A stretch of DNA of 9,174 nucleotides, taken from positions 1 through 9,174 of the forward strand of contig JALUYN010000532.1 of NCBI GenBank assembly GCA_027012915.1, given 5' to 3'. Positions 1-8,013 of this stretch are shown piece by piece; position 1 is the first letter of the stretch; the number at the start of each line of letters is the position of its first letter. The notes below the pieces were generated by a model. That model had not been told where the DNA came from. It was given only the letters and a program-made list of their open reading frames with translations, and did no database searches. This DNA comes from Cellvibrionaceae bacterium (GTDB lineage Bacteria > Pseudomonadota > Gammaproteobacteria > Pseudomonadales > Cellvibrionaceae). A program made the translations under genes and the position numbers.

Positions 1-361
1 CAGCCAGACGATCACCCGATACCAGCGCCACTGCGCTGAGAATCTGATGAGTTTGACCCGACAACGCCTTCAGCATCGTCACGGCATCGGCCCTATCACG
101 GGGCTTTTCAAACACTCGCCCCCCCAGAATACCCAGAGTGTCTGATCCCAGGACTGGCGCCAACGGTAACCCCTGCGCCTCCAATTCACGGCAACCTGCG
201 AGTGCCTTGTCTCGAGCCAAGCGCTCCACATACTCATGTGGAGTTTCATTTGGCCCTTGCTGTTCCGGAACATCTACAGAAAGCACTCGATGTTTGACGC
301 CAATTTGCGCCAACAATTCACGACGACGCGGGGATTTCGACGCCAAATAGATACCTTTCAT
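1..361 (-). CDS. maf: Maf/YhdE-type nucleoside triphosphate pyrophosphatase (partial, 3' end outside the window)
   Basis: Maf proteins hydrolyse nucleoside triphosphates to monophosphate and pyrophosphate in the cytoplasm; the YhdE branch prefers dTTP/UTP and is thought to clean the nucleotide pool. The frame is open from an ATG at 361 to the left edge, giving 120 residues of about 195-200. Visible family marks are the N-terminal nucleotide-binding stretch LASKSPRRRELL (residues 6-17), YVERLARDKA (44-53), the GSDT motif (72-75, with D74 at the usual catalytic Asp), EKPRD (85-89) and the LSGQTHQ motif (100-106). The match to E. coli YhdE is close, including the VLxxDTxxIL and EKPRDA context. 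A GAGGTG ribosome site lies about 5 bases before the ATG. It follows mreD by 30 bp, the usual mreBCD-yhdE order, where rng (RNase G) often comes next. A run of seven G on the coding strand (119-125) encodes part of the Gly-Gly at residues 80-81; the frame stays intact through it. Confidence 0.93.
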   Translation of the reverse strand, partial: MKGIYLASKSPRRRELLAQIGVKHRVLSVDVPEQQGPNETPHEYVERLARDKALAGCRELEAQGLPLAPVLGSDTLGILGGRVFEKPRDRADAVTMLKALSGQTHQILSAVALVSGDRLA

Positions 362-391
362 GATACACCTCAAACAGCGGAGAATCCCGCT

Positions 392-886
392 TCAGGTCAC
401 TCGAAAACGATTGCGCAATCGATCCAACCCCTCTCGCACCAGGGGCCATAACAAAGCACTGATAAACGCTGGCATTAAAAAATCCAGATTGGCGGCCGCC
501 CCGCCCTGAAAACTGTGAATCCAGTTATCCAACAATTGGTGTACAGCAATGATCGCCATAACCACCAACAGCTGCTGCCAGCTCACGTAGTGCTGCATCC
601 TCTTGTGAACCAGCAGCGCCAGATAGGCCACCAGCACCAAAGCCAGGGCATGCTGCCCCAGCACAACACCTTCGAGCACGTCCAACCAACAGCCGGCCAG
701 AAATACCCAGAGCAGACTTAGCTGTTGCGGCAAACGTATCGCCCAGAAGATTACAAACAGCGCCAGAAACTCCGGGCGCAGCCAGCGGGCCTCATAGAAC
801 AGGGGAAATACACTCAGCATCAGCGCCAATAAATAGGAGGCGACGATAATCCAACGATTATGGGGTTTGACCAGCGCCACCGCCAT
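392..886 (-). CDS. mreD: Rod shape-determining protein MreD
   Basis: MreD is the multi-pass inner-membrane partner of MreC in the cell-elongation complex that links cytoplasmic MreB filaments to peptidoglycan synthesis. The product has 164 residues, close to E. coli MreD (about 162). It is almost entirely hydrophobic, with likely membrane helices near residues 12-30, 36-52, 55-75, 78-94, 103-119 and 135-149, and a short basic C-terminal tail (LDRLRNRFR). The internal stretch with a Trp-Leu-Asp motif after a Gly-Cys pair (GCWLDVLEG, residues 65-73) matches the family's conserved D-G helix region. The ATG overlaps the 3' end of mreC by 29 bp, and AAGGTGG just before it serves as the ribosome site inside mreC, so the two are probably translationally coupled. 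The call rests on hydropathy, length and position in the operon. Confidence 0.93.
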   Translation of the reverse strand: MAVALVKPHNRWIIVASYLLALMLSVFPLFYEARWLRPEFLALFVIFWAIRLPQQLSLLWVFLAGCWLDVLEGVVLGQHALALVLVAYLALLVHKRMQHYVSWQQLLVVMAIIAVHQLLDNWIHSFQGGAAANLDFLMPAFISALLWPLVREGLDRLRNRFRVT

Positions 887-1727
887 CCACCTTGCTACGT
901 TGATACTCGGTTTCGCTAAACACCAACAGTACGTGGCGACTGCGATTTAACTGCGCCTTGGGCCGAACTTCGACCTGAGCGAAAGGCTGACCGGGATCGC
1001 GCACTACGGAAACCACCTCTGCGACAGGATAGCCCACGGGAAAACGCTGCCCCAATCCCGAACTGACCAGCAAATCGCCCTTGCGAATATCCACGGTATT
1101 GGCGAGATGACGCAGATCCAATTTATAGAGATCGCCCACACCCTCAACAATAGCCCGCACACCATTGCGATTCACCTGAACGGGAAGTGCGTGAGTCGCA
1201 TCGGTAATCAACAGCGCCCGCGACTGGAACTCTCCCACATGTGTCACCTGACCCATCAAACCATGAGCATCCAATAGTGGCTGCCCCATATACACACCAT
1301 CAACGCTGCCTTTGTTTAGGGTCACACTGTGAATAAGAGGATCGGGGGAAACACTGATGAGCTCGGCGACCAGAACACGGTCGCTAATAATCTTGGCAGA
1401 ATTGAGCAACTGGCGCAGACGCACGTTTTCCGCGGCCAGAGCGCCCATCTGCTGCAACTTGCGCTTGTGAATCACCAACTCGGCACGTAGTGCCTTGTTG
1501 TCTGACTGCAGTTCTTCGCGGCTGACCAGCGCCTCTTCACCCCACTCGTAGACTTGAGATGGAGCATTGACCACTTTAAAGAAAGGCGTTGAGAGGAGTT
1601 CAAGTTTTGCGCGCACGGGGTCTAGCCAATCGGTGTACAAATTAATGGCCACCAGCGCCAGCGCAATAGCGCCCACTCCCATAACTCGGGATCCCGCAGA
1701 CGCGCTTCGAGTAAACAGCGGTTTAAT
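858..1727 (-). CDS. mreC: Rod shape-determining protein MreC, proposed ATT start
   Basis: MreC is a bitopic periplasmic scaffold of the elongasome that contacts MreB/MreD inside and PBP2 outside. With the proposed start it has 289 residues. It shows a basic N-terminus (KPLFTRS), one membrane anchor at about residues 15-32, a coiled coil at about 60-105 (ending LAAENVRLRQLL), then the paired beta domains with the conserved NKGSVDGVYMGQPLL, LLITDATHALPVQV and SSGLGQRFPVGYPVA blocks. The first in-frame ATG (1682) would begin directly in the membrane segment and lose KPLFTR, which matches the N-terminus of gammaproteobacterial MreC (MKPxFxRG). The codon before KPLFTR is ATT (1725-1727), with AGGAG eight bases upstream (1736-1740). 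An in-frame TGA seven codons before the ATT closes the frame, with no ATG, GTG or TTG between. Start codon usage is inferred; gene identity is firm. Confidence 0.95.
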   Translation of the reverse strand: MKPLFTRSASAGSRVMGVGAIALALVAINLYTDWLDPVRAKLELLSTPFFKVVNAPSQVYEWGEEALVSREELQSDNKALRAELVIHKRKLQQMGALAAENVRLRQLLNSAKIISDRVLVAELISVSPDPLIHSVTLNKGSVDGVYMGQPLLDAHGLMGQVTHVGEFQSRALLITDATHALPVQVNRNGVRAIVEGVGDLYKLDLRHLANTVDIRKGDLLVSSGLGQRFPVGYPVAEVVSVVRDPGQPFAQVEVRPKAQLNRSRHVLLVFSETEYQRSKVDGGGAGQTP

Positions 1728-1735
1728 GGGACAAA

Positions 1736-1740
1736 CTCCT
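1736..1740 (-). promoter_or_regulatory. Ribosome binding site fixing the mreC ATT start
   Basis: The minus strand reads AGGAG here, followed by eight bases (TTTGTCCC) and then ATT AAA CCG. No other Shine-Dalgarno-like sequence stands before the downstream ATG at 1682, where the preceding bases read GGGATCCCGAGTT. The site therefore supports initiation at the ATT. Confidence 0.6.
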
Positions 1741-1751
1741 GTTCACTGACA

Positions 1752-1770
1752 GCGGCCACAACGCGGCCGC
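1752..1770 (-). repeat. GC-rich stem-loop in the mreB-mreC spacer
   Basis: GCGGCC (1752-1757) and GGCCGC (1765-1770) form a perfect 6-bp all-GC stem around a 7-base loop. On the mRNA of the mre operon it lies just before the mreC ribosome site. It has no following T run, so it is not a classical terminator. It may affect mRNA stability or mreC translation; that role is inference. Confidence 0.5.
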
Positions 1771-1787
1771 AAATAGGTTAGTGCGTA

Positions 1788-1808
1788 TTCGAAAAACCCG
1801 GTTTCGAA
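1788..1808 (-). repeat. 7-bp perfect inverted repeat after mreB
   Basis: TTCGAAA (1788-1794) and TTTCGAA (1802-1808) form a perfect 7-bp stem with a 7-base loop, starting six bases past the mreB stop codon in the direction of transcription. No T tract follows on the minus strand, so it is not a standard Rho-independent terminator. Together with the GC-rich stem nearby it could mark partial termination or an mRNA processing point that lets MreB be made in excess over MreC and MreD. Confidence 0.45.
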
Positions 1809-1814
1809 CAATCG

Positions 1815-3168
<1,354 letters not shown>

Positions 3169-3450
3169 GTGGATCGTTCAGAGATCACCAGACTGGCCGA
3201 ACTGGCCCGCATAGAAATCACAGAAGCTACCGTCGATGAAGCGGCCAGCAGCATAACAGACGTACTGAAACTGGTGGATCAACTGCAAGCCGCCGACACC
3301 GACGGCGTCGCCCCCATGGCACACCCCATGGATGCCACCCAGCGCCTGCGCGCCGATCAAGTCAGCGAAGAAAATCGCCGCGAAGCATTTCAGGCGATTG
3401 CACCGGAAACCGAAGACGGCCTATATCTGGTTCCCAAAGTTATCGACTGA
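3169..3450 (+). CDS. gatC: Asp-tRNA(Asn)/Glu-tRNA(Gln) amidotransferase subunit C
   Basis: GatC is the small belt-like subunit that wraps GatA and GatB and stabilises the GatCAB complex, which amidates mischarged Glu-tRNA(Gln) and/or Asp-tRNA(Asn). The product has 93 residues against about 95 typical. It begins VDRSEITRLAELARIEI, the usual first helix (LAxLARIEL), and carries the VDQLQAADTDGVAPMAHP stretch (residues 39-56), a form of the family's linker that threads between the two large subunits, and ends with YLVPKVID (VPKVI is the family end). The start is GTG at 3169 with GGAG (3158-3161) seven bases upstream. The frame stays open further back to a TTG at 3112, but those residues do not look like GatC. 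It heads gatC-gatA-gatB, 47 bp before gatA. Confidence 0.97.
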   Translation: MDRSEITRLAELARIEITEATVDEAASSITDVLKLVDQLQAADTDGVAPMAHPMDATQRLRADQVSEENRREAFQAIAPETEDGLYLVPKVID

Positions 3451-3497
3451 TCCACGCCCTGAATCCACTACCGAATTTCTAACAGGAAAGCCTGCCA

Positions 3498-4952
3498 ATG
3501 CACGCCAATACCATCGCGCAAATTGCCCGCGACTTGCGTAACAAGGAATATTCCAGCGAAGAATTAACCCAGCACTATCTGGATCGTATCCAGCGCCTGG
3601 ATCCCAACTACAACAGCTTTATTTCAGTCACCGCCGAACAGGCACTGGAACAGGCCCGCGCCGCGGACAAGCAGCTCAGCGAAGGCAATGACAACCCTCT
3701 GTGCGGGGTTCCCATTGCCCACAAAGATATCTTCTGTACCGACGGTGTGCGCACCAGCTGCGGCTCAAAAATGCTCGACAACTTCGTGCCTCCCTACGAC
3801 GCTACCGTGGTTGAAAACTACAAAAACGCCGGCGCCGTATCTCTTGGCAAGCTCAACATGGACGAGTTTGCCATGGGCTCTTCCAACGAGACCAGCTTCT
3901 ACGGCCCGGTGAAAAACCCCTGGGACACCAACTGCGTTCCCGGAGGCTCCTCGGGCGGTTCCGCCGCAGCCGTGGCAGCGCAACTGGCAGTCGCCGCCAC
4001 CGCGACCGACACCGGCGGTTCTATTCGCCAGCCAGCCAGCCTCTGTGGCGTGACCGGTTTAAAACCCACTTACGGGCGCGTATCCCGATGGGGCATGATC
4101 GCCTATGCATCAAGCCTGGACCAGGGTGGCGCTATCACCCGCACCGCTGAAGACGCTGCCATCATGATGAACACCATGGCCAGCTACGACAGCAAAGATT
4201 CCACCTGCATCGAGCGCGAGGTACCTGACTACACGGCAACTCTCAACGATAGCTTGCAGGGTATGACCGTCGGCATTCCCAAAGAATACTTTGGTGAGGG
4301 TCTGAACGCCGAAACCGGTGCACGAGTAGAAGCGGCTATTGAGGAATACAAAAAGCTCGGCTGCAACATCAAGGAAATCAGCCTGCCGCACACAGACCTC
4401 GCGATTCCCGCCTACTACGTAATCGCACCGGCAGAGTGTTCAGCGAACCTGTCGCGCTTCGACGGTGTGCGCTATGGCTATCGCTGTGAAGATCCAAAAG
4501 ATCTGGGTGATCTCTACAAGCGCTCGCGGGGCGAAGCATTTGGCGAGGAAGTGAAACGCCGTATTCTGGTGGGCAGCTACGCTCTCTCTGCGGGTTACTA
4601 CGACGCCTACTATCGCAAAGCTCAACAGGTACGCAGACTGATCAAACAGGACTTCGTCGATGCCTTTAGCGAAGTCGATGTCATCATGGGTCCTACCGCC
4701 ACGGCACCGGCATTCGAGTTCGGCTCCAAGAATGCCGACCCCGTAGCCATGTATCTGGAAGATATCTATACCATCTCCGTCAACCTTGCCGGTCTGCCGG
4801 GCATGTCCATTCCCTGTGGACTGGTCAATGACAAACCCGTGGGCCTGCAGTTGATCGGCAACTACTTCGAAGAGGGACGCCTGTTAAATGCTGCGCACCA
4901 ATTCCAGAGCGCTACCGAGCATCACCTGAAGACAGCCCCGACTCACGATTAA
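3498..4952 (+). CDS. gatA: Glu-tRNA(Gln)/Asp-tRNA(Asn) amidotransferase subunit A
   Basis: GatA is the amidase subunit that releases ammonia from glutamine for transfer, through a channel, to the aminoacyl-tRNA held by GatB. The 484 residues match the family length. The amidase-signature catalytic triad is present: Lys76 (in AHKDIF), cis-Ser151 (in [14 protein letters not shown]) and the nucleophile Ser175 (in [11 protein letters not shown]), with spacings of 75 and 24 equal to those of characterised Gat[14 protein letters not shown] and the SLDQGG block follow as expected, and the C-terminal [10 protein letters not shown] and PVGLQLIG motifs are intact. The ATG at 3498 has AGGA ten bases upstream. 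In bacteria of this type GatCAB usually compensates for a missing AsnRS (and sometimes GlnRS); which one applies here cannot be told from the window. Confidence 0.99.
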   Translation: MHANTIAQIARDLRNKEYSSEELTQHYLDRIQRLDPNYNSFISVTAEQALEQARAADKQLSEGNDNPLCGVPIAHKDIFCTDGVRTSCGSKMLDNFVPPYDATVVENYKNAGAVSLGKLNMDEFAMGSSNETSFYGPVKNPWDTNCVPGGSSGGSAAAVAAQLAVAATATDTGGSIRQPASLCGVTGLKPTYGRVSRWGMIAYASSLDQGGAITRTAEDAAIMMNTMASYDSKDSTCIEREVPDYTATLNDSLQGMTVGIPKEYFGEGLNAETGARVEAAIEEYKKLGCNIKEISLPHTDLAIPAYYVIAPAECSANLSRFDGVRYGYRCEDPKDLGDLYKRSRGEAFGEEVKRRILVGSYALSAGYYDAYYRKAQQVRRLIKQDFVDAFSEVDVIMGPTATAPAFEFGSKNADPVAMYLEDIYTISVNLAGLPGMSIPCGLVNDKPVGLQLIGNYFEEGRLLNAAHQFQSATEHHLKTAPTHD

Positions 4953-4984
4953 AAACCGGCGTTATAACTGCAGAATTAACAGTC

Positions 4985-5001
4985 CGTGCAAACACTGCAC
5001 G
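4985..5001 (+). repeat. Small stem-loop in the gatA-gatB spacer
   Basis: CGTGCA (4985-4990) and TGCACG (4996-5001) form a perfect 6-bp stem with a 5-base loop (AACAC). It ends two bases before the GGAG ribosome site of gatB (5003-5006). It has no T run and so is not a terminator. It may set gatB translation or mRNA processing, which is inference; a 6-bp stem can also arise by chance. Confidence 0.35.
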
Positions 5002-5015
5002 CGGAGATACAAAGA

Positions 5016-6467
5016 ATGGAATGGGAAACCGTTATTGGCCTGGAAGTACACGTACAACTGGCCACCAACACCAAGATCTTTTCCGGCGCCAGCACCGACT
5101 TCGGTGCGGCACCCAATACCCAGGCGTGCGCCGTAGACCTGGCCATGCCCGGCACCCTGCCGGTGCCCAATGAGCAGGCCTTCCGCTACGCCATCATGTT
5201 TGGTCTGGCCATCGACGCCGACATTGGTAAACGTTCGGTATTTGAACGCAAAAACTATTTTTACCCGGATCTGCCCAAAGGCTACCAAACCACCCAACTG
5301 GACGCCCCGATTGTTGGCCCGGGTCATGTCGAAATTCAACTCAGCGATGGCAGCACCAAGTCTATCCGCATTCACCACGCGCACCTGGAAGAAGATGCCG
5401 GCAAGTCCCTACACGAAGACTTTCACGGCATGTCCGGTATCGACCTCAACCGCGCCGGCACACCATTGATCGAGATTGTCTCGGAACCAGACATGCGCAA
5501 TGCCGAAGAGGCTGTGGCCTTTGCCAAGAAACTGCACTCCATTGTGACATCGCTGGGTATCTGTGACGGCGAAATGTCTCAGGGTTCCATGCGCTTCGAT
5601 GTGAATATTTCCATCCGCCCCAAGGGCGTCGAGCAACTGGGAACCCGCACGGAAACCAAAAACCTCAACTCCTTCCGCTTTATGGAGGAAGCCATTAAAT
5701 TGGAAGTTGAACGTCAGATCGACGTACTCGAAGACGGCGACGACATCGTTCAGGAAACCCGCCTCTACAATGGCGACACCAAGACCGCACGCTCCATGCG
5801 CTCCAAGGAAGAAGCCAACGACTATCGCTACTTCCCATGCCCGGATCTGCTGCCGGTAGAGATCGACGACGACTACATCGAAGCCATTCGCAAGGAGCTG
5901 CCGGAATTACCAGACGCTCGTCAGCAGCGTTTTGAGGAGTCCTACCAACTGTCTCCCTACGATGCAGGAATTCTCGCCGCCGACGGCAACATCGCGAACT
6001 TCTTCGAAGCTACCGTCAACACTTGCAAGGACGCCAAGTTAGCTGCCAACTGGGTTATGGGTGAAATGTCGGCTCGACTCAACAGCGAAGAAAAATCGAT
6101 CAAAGACAGTCCCGTATCCGCTGAACATTTGGGCGGATTGATTGTCCGAATCAGCGACAACACCATCTCCAACAAAATTGCCAAGCAGGTGTTTGACGCC
6201 ATGTGGCAAGGCGAGGGTGACGCCGACAGCATCATCGAGAAGAAGGGCCTGAAACAAATGTCAGACACCGGTGAGCTGGAGAAAATCGTCGACGAAGTAC
6301 TGGCCAACAGCCAGGCCATGATCGACGACTGGCTCGCCTCCGACGAAGCCAAGCGCAAGAAAAAAATGGGCGGCTTTATGGGACCAATTATGAAAGCCAC
6401 CAAGGGCCAGGCCAACCCTGGATTAGTGAATAAGATCCTGAGCAAAAAACTCAACAATCTGCTCTAA
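5016..6467 (+). CDS. gatB: Glu-tRNA(Gln)/Asp-tRNA(Asn) amidotransferase subunit B
   Basis: GatB binds the mischarged tRNA, phosphorylates its Glu or Asp side chain with ATP and amidates it with ammonia from GatA. The product has 483 residues. Family blocks appear in order: [13 protein letters not shown] (3-15), [12 protein letters not shown] (41-52), [13 protein letters not shown] (79-91), HLEEDAGKS (123-131), [17 protein letters not shown] (143-159), MRFDVNIS (192-199) and [12 protein letters not shown] (211-222). The helical middle and the YqeY-like tRNA-binding tail (about 400-483, with [18 protein letters not shown]) are complete. I chose the ATG at 5016, with GGAG nine bases upstream, rather than the in-frame GTG at 4986, which lies in a stem-loop and would add ten residues foreign to the family. 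The gap to gatA is 63 bp. Confidence 0.99.
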   Translation: MEWETVIGLEVHVQLATNTKIFSGASTDFGAAPNTQACAVDLAMPGTLPVPNEQAFRYAIMFGLAIDADIGKRSVFERKNYFYPDLPKGYQTTQLDAPIVGPGHVEIQLSDGSTKSIRIHHAHLEEDAGKSLHEDFHGMSGIDLNRAGTPLIEIVSEPDMRNAEEAVAFAKKLHSIVTSLGICDGEMSQGSMRFDVNISIRPKGVEQLGTRTETKNLNSFRFMEEAIKLEVERQIDVLEDGDDIVQETRLYNGDTKTARSMRSKEEANDYRYFPCPDLLPVEIDDDYIEAIRKELPELPDARQQRFEESYQLSPYDAGILAADGNIANFFEATVNTCKDAKLAANWVMGEMSARLNSEEKSIKDSPVSAEHLGGLIVRISDNTISNKIAKQVFDAMWQGEGDADSIIEKKGLKQMSDTGELEKIVDEVLANSQAMIDDWLASDEAKRKKKMGGFMGPIMKATKGQANPGLVNKILSKKLNNLL

Positions 6468-6482
6468 CCGAATCAACCACCG

Positions 6483-6513
6483 AGGGCGAAGTAGCTTGGC
6501 TACTGCGCCCTAC
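6483..6513 (-). repeat. REP-like imperfect palindrome with a GTAG head, downstream of gatB
   Basis: AGGGCG (6483-6488) pairs with CGCCCT (6506-6511). After one A/G mismatch, AGTAGC (6490-6495) pairs with GCTACT (6499-6504), leaving a 3-base loop. This is a 6+6 bp stem, much stronger than chance. Read on the minus strand it begins GTAG (6513-6510) followed at once by the palindrome, the layout of REP sequences mobilised by RAYT transposases in many gammaproteobacteria. No T run follows on either strand, so it is not a typical terminator. It lies 15 bp after the gatB stop and 24 bp before the next gene, where it could protect the gatCAB mRNA 3' end. Only one copy is visible, so the REP call is tentative. 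Confidence 0.55.
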
Positions 6514-6537
6514 AGATTAGAAATAGGTAAACTGAAC

Positions 6538-6834
6538 ATGTCACTGAAAAAAGACAAGCAAAAAGTACTGGGCGAAACTTTTGACGACGCTCGCATCAAG
6601 ACCTTTCTTGACCTTGAAGCCTACGGCGAAACCAACCCGGACTTTCACGTTCTGGAAAAAGCCTACCGCGGCATGAAGGCCGACAACTTCGCAACCTTTG
6701 TCGGCTTCTTTCTGGAGCAAAAGCGCGACATCAATGCAGTAGGCCCTGAAGGCAAGACCATTCTCACCATCGTGCGTGAGCATCGTCACGGCGGCGACTA
6801 CGAAGAGACTCTGGTAAAAGCCGGAGCTCAATAA
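6538..6834 (+). CDS. PA4642-family small protein of unknown function
   Basis: The 98-residue product resembles the uncharacterised PA4642 family of Pseudomonas and relatives, recognised from the N-terminal MSLKKDKQKVLGE, the FDDAR and FLDLE segments and the HVLEKAYRGMK stretch (37-47). No function is known. The C-terminal third, DINAVGPEGKTILTIV to AGA (64-97), has the spacing of a single ankyrin-like repeat (D-I-N-A, G-x-T, then L-x-x-A-G-A), which would fit a protein-contact role; that is inference. No signal peptide or membrane segment is seen, so it should be cytoplasmic. The start is the ATG at 6538; a longer frame from a TTG at 6496 falls inside the palindrome after gatB. The gap to gatB is 70 bp, and cysZ begins one base after its stop, so it is probably co-transcribed with cysZ. 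Confidence 0.8.
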   Translation: MSLKKDKQKVLGETFDDARIKTFLDLEAYGETNPDFHVLEKAYRGMKADNFATFVGFFLEQKRDINAVGPEGKTILTIVREHRHGGDYEETLVKAGAQ

Positions 6835-6835
6835 C

Positions 6836-7633
6836 GTGAGTACGCCAGCAGCCGGCCCCAAGCTGAGCAGTAAAAAGTTCAGCAACAACCTGGTGAACGG
6901 TTTGCATTACCTTAGCCAGGGCGCGCAGCTAATGCTGCGACCTGAACTGCGGCTGTTTATTCTAGTGCCGCTGCTGGTAAACCTCGCTCTATTCGTCGCC
7001 ATTACCGGCATACTGATTCAGCAATTTGGCGGCGCTATTGATTGGATGCTGGACTTTCTACCCGGCTGGCTCGATTTCCTTAGCTGGATTCTCTGGACAC
7101 TTTTTTCACTGTTGCTGTTACTGGTTTACGGCTACAGTTTCAGCATTCTCACCAACCTGATCGCGGCCCCCTTTTACGGACTGCTGGCGGAGAAAACCGA
7201 GGCGTTAATCACAGGTCAAGCGCCGCCGTCGGAACCTCTGGCTCGGATGATCCCCCGTGTGATGCTGCGAGAGCTGCGCAAACTCTGGTACTTTCTGTGG
7301 CGCGGTGCGCTGCTGACGCTAGGGGGTTTTATTCTGTCGTTTATCATTCCGCCGTTCAGCGTGGTGATGCCCGTCGTCATGTTTATCTGGGGAGCTTGGT
7401 GCATGGCCATTCAATACGTTGACTATCCGGCAGATAATCATCAGACACCATTCCCCGTACTGCGCGACCAACTGGCAGGCAAAAAGTACAGTAGCCTGGG
7501 CTTTGGCGGGTTGGTTATGGGCGGCACCATGCTGCCAATCGCCAACATTTTTATACTGCCCATTGCCGTGGTTGGCGGCACCGCCTTTTGGCTGGACGAA
7601 CTGAAGGCGTCAGCAGAACCCACCAACAACTAA
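6836..7633 (+). CDS. cysZ: Sulfate transporter CysZ
   Basis: CysZ is an inner-membrane protein for high-affinity sulfate uptake feeding cysteine biosynthesis. The 265 residues compare with 253 in E. coli. Family marks are GLHYLSQGAQLM (22-33), the hydrophobic segments at about 38-63 and 70-107, IAAPFYGLLAEKTEALITG (109-127), the helical part at about 151-196, the AIQYVDYPADNH motif (191-202), and the C-terminal hydrophobic hairpin with MLPIANIFILPIAVVGGTA (232-250). The start is GTG at 6836, one base after the stop of the upstream gene, with GGAG inside that gene nine bases before it, suggesting coupled translation. Its TAA overlaps the stop of the convergent small gene. No other cys gene is in the window, so the sulfate role rests on homology alone. 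Confidence 0.93.
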   Translation: MSTPAAGPKLSSKKFSNNLVNGLHYLSQGAQLMLRPELRLFILVPLLVNLALFVAITGILIQQFGGAIDWMLDFLPGWLDFLSWILWTLFSLLLLLVYGYSFSILTNLIAAPFYGLLAEKTEALITGQAPPSEPLARMIPRVMLRELRKLWYFLWRGALLTLGGFILSFIIPPFSVVMPVVMFIWGAWCMAIQYVDYPADNHQTPFPVLRDQLAGKKYSSLGFGGLVMGGTMLPIANIFILPIAVVGGTAFWLDELKASAEPTNN

Positions 7634-7893
7634 TGCATCACGCGGGGACGCATAATTTTGGGGCGCACATTGGGATCATCAGGGTGATGAGGGTGGTGCT
7701 TTAACCACCAGCGCTGCACCGACTCGTGCCCGAAAAACCAGGCAAATCCCAGCGCGATCATTAACACAGTGATAACAGTGTGAGCCCCAGGGGCCGCGTC
7801 AATCAAAAACAGAAACCCCATCATAATCACAAACAGTGACAGGGCGGATTGCAGGTCGAGCTTTTGACCATTTTTGAAATCAGGGTGAAGCAT
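7630..7893 (-). CDS. Small two-helix membrane protein, unknown
   Basis: I do not recognise this 87-residue product. It has a polar N-terminus, two hydrophobic segments at about residues 16-31 (ALSLFVIMMGFLFLID) and 38-54 (HTVITVLMIALGFAWFF) joined by a short DAAPGA turn, and a 30-residue tail rich in His, Pro and Arg (HHPHHPDDP at 66-74), so it is probably an inner-membrane protein. The gene looks real: AAGGAGGTG stands about six bases before the ATG, and a consensus TATAAT lies 34 bases further out. The His-rich tail suggests metal contact, but this is only a guess from composition. Its TAG stop (7630-7632) overlaps the cysZ TAA by two bases in the opposite direction. It has the same direction as the nitrobindin-like gene 141 bp upstream, but with its own promoter. 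Confidence 0.75.
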   Translation of the reverse strand: MLHPDFKNGQKLDLQSALSLFVIMMGFLFLIDAAPGAHTVITVLMIALGFAWFFGHESVQRWWLKHHPHHPDDPNVRPKIMRPRVMH

Positions 7894-7926
7894 GGAACAC
7901 CTCCTTCAGGATATGACCACGCTCCA

Positions 7927-7956
7927 ATTATACCGCCACTAAAAAACGCCGGATAA
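7927..7956 (-). promoter_or_regulatory. Promoter of the small membrane protein gene
   Basis: On the minus strand a perfect TATAAT (-10, 7927-7932) is preceded at 18-bp spacing by TTATCC (7951-7956), a weak -35. Transcription would start near 7920, giving a leader of about 27 bases that contains the AAGGAGGTG ribosome site. GGATA (7951-7955) is repeated in inverted form as TATCC (7969-7973) around the -35, which could be a small operator; that is speculative. Confidence 0.55.
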
Positions 7957-8013
7957 ATGAATTCACGCTATCCAGTGTTCCGCTAAATCGGCGGAGTTAT
8001 ATAGGACCGAATC

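Noticed and set aside
79..273. An alternative reading frame overlapping maf with its own stop, which could suggest a frameshifted maf.
   Set aside because: The correct Maf frame, counted through the seven-C run at 119-125, is open from 361 to the window edge and keeps EKPRD and LSGQTHQ; the other frame is a shadow.
5957..6457. A 166-codon hydrophobic frame antisense to the end of gatB.
   Set aside because: It mirrors the codon pattern of gatB, has low-complexity Ser/Leu content and no ribosome site; typical shadow of a GC-rich gene.
6483..6513. Palindrome after gatB as a Rho-independent terminator.
   Set aside because: No T run follows on either strand, and a gene in the same direction begins 24 bp later.
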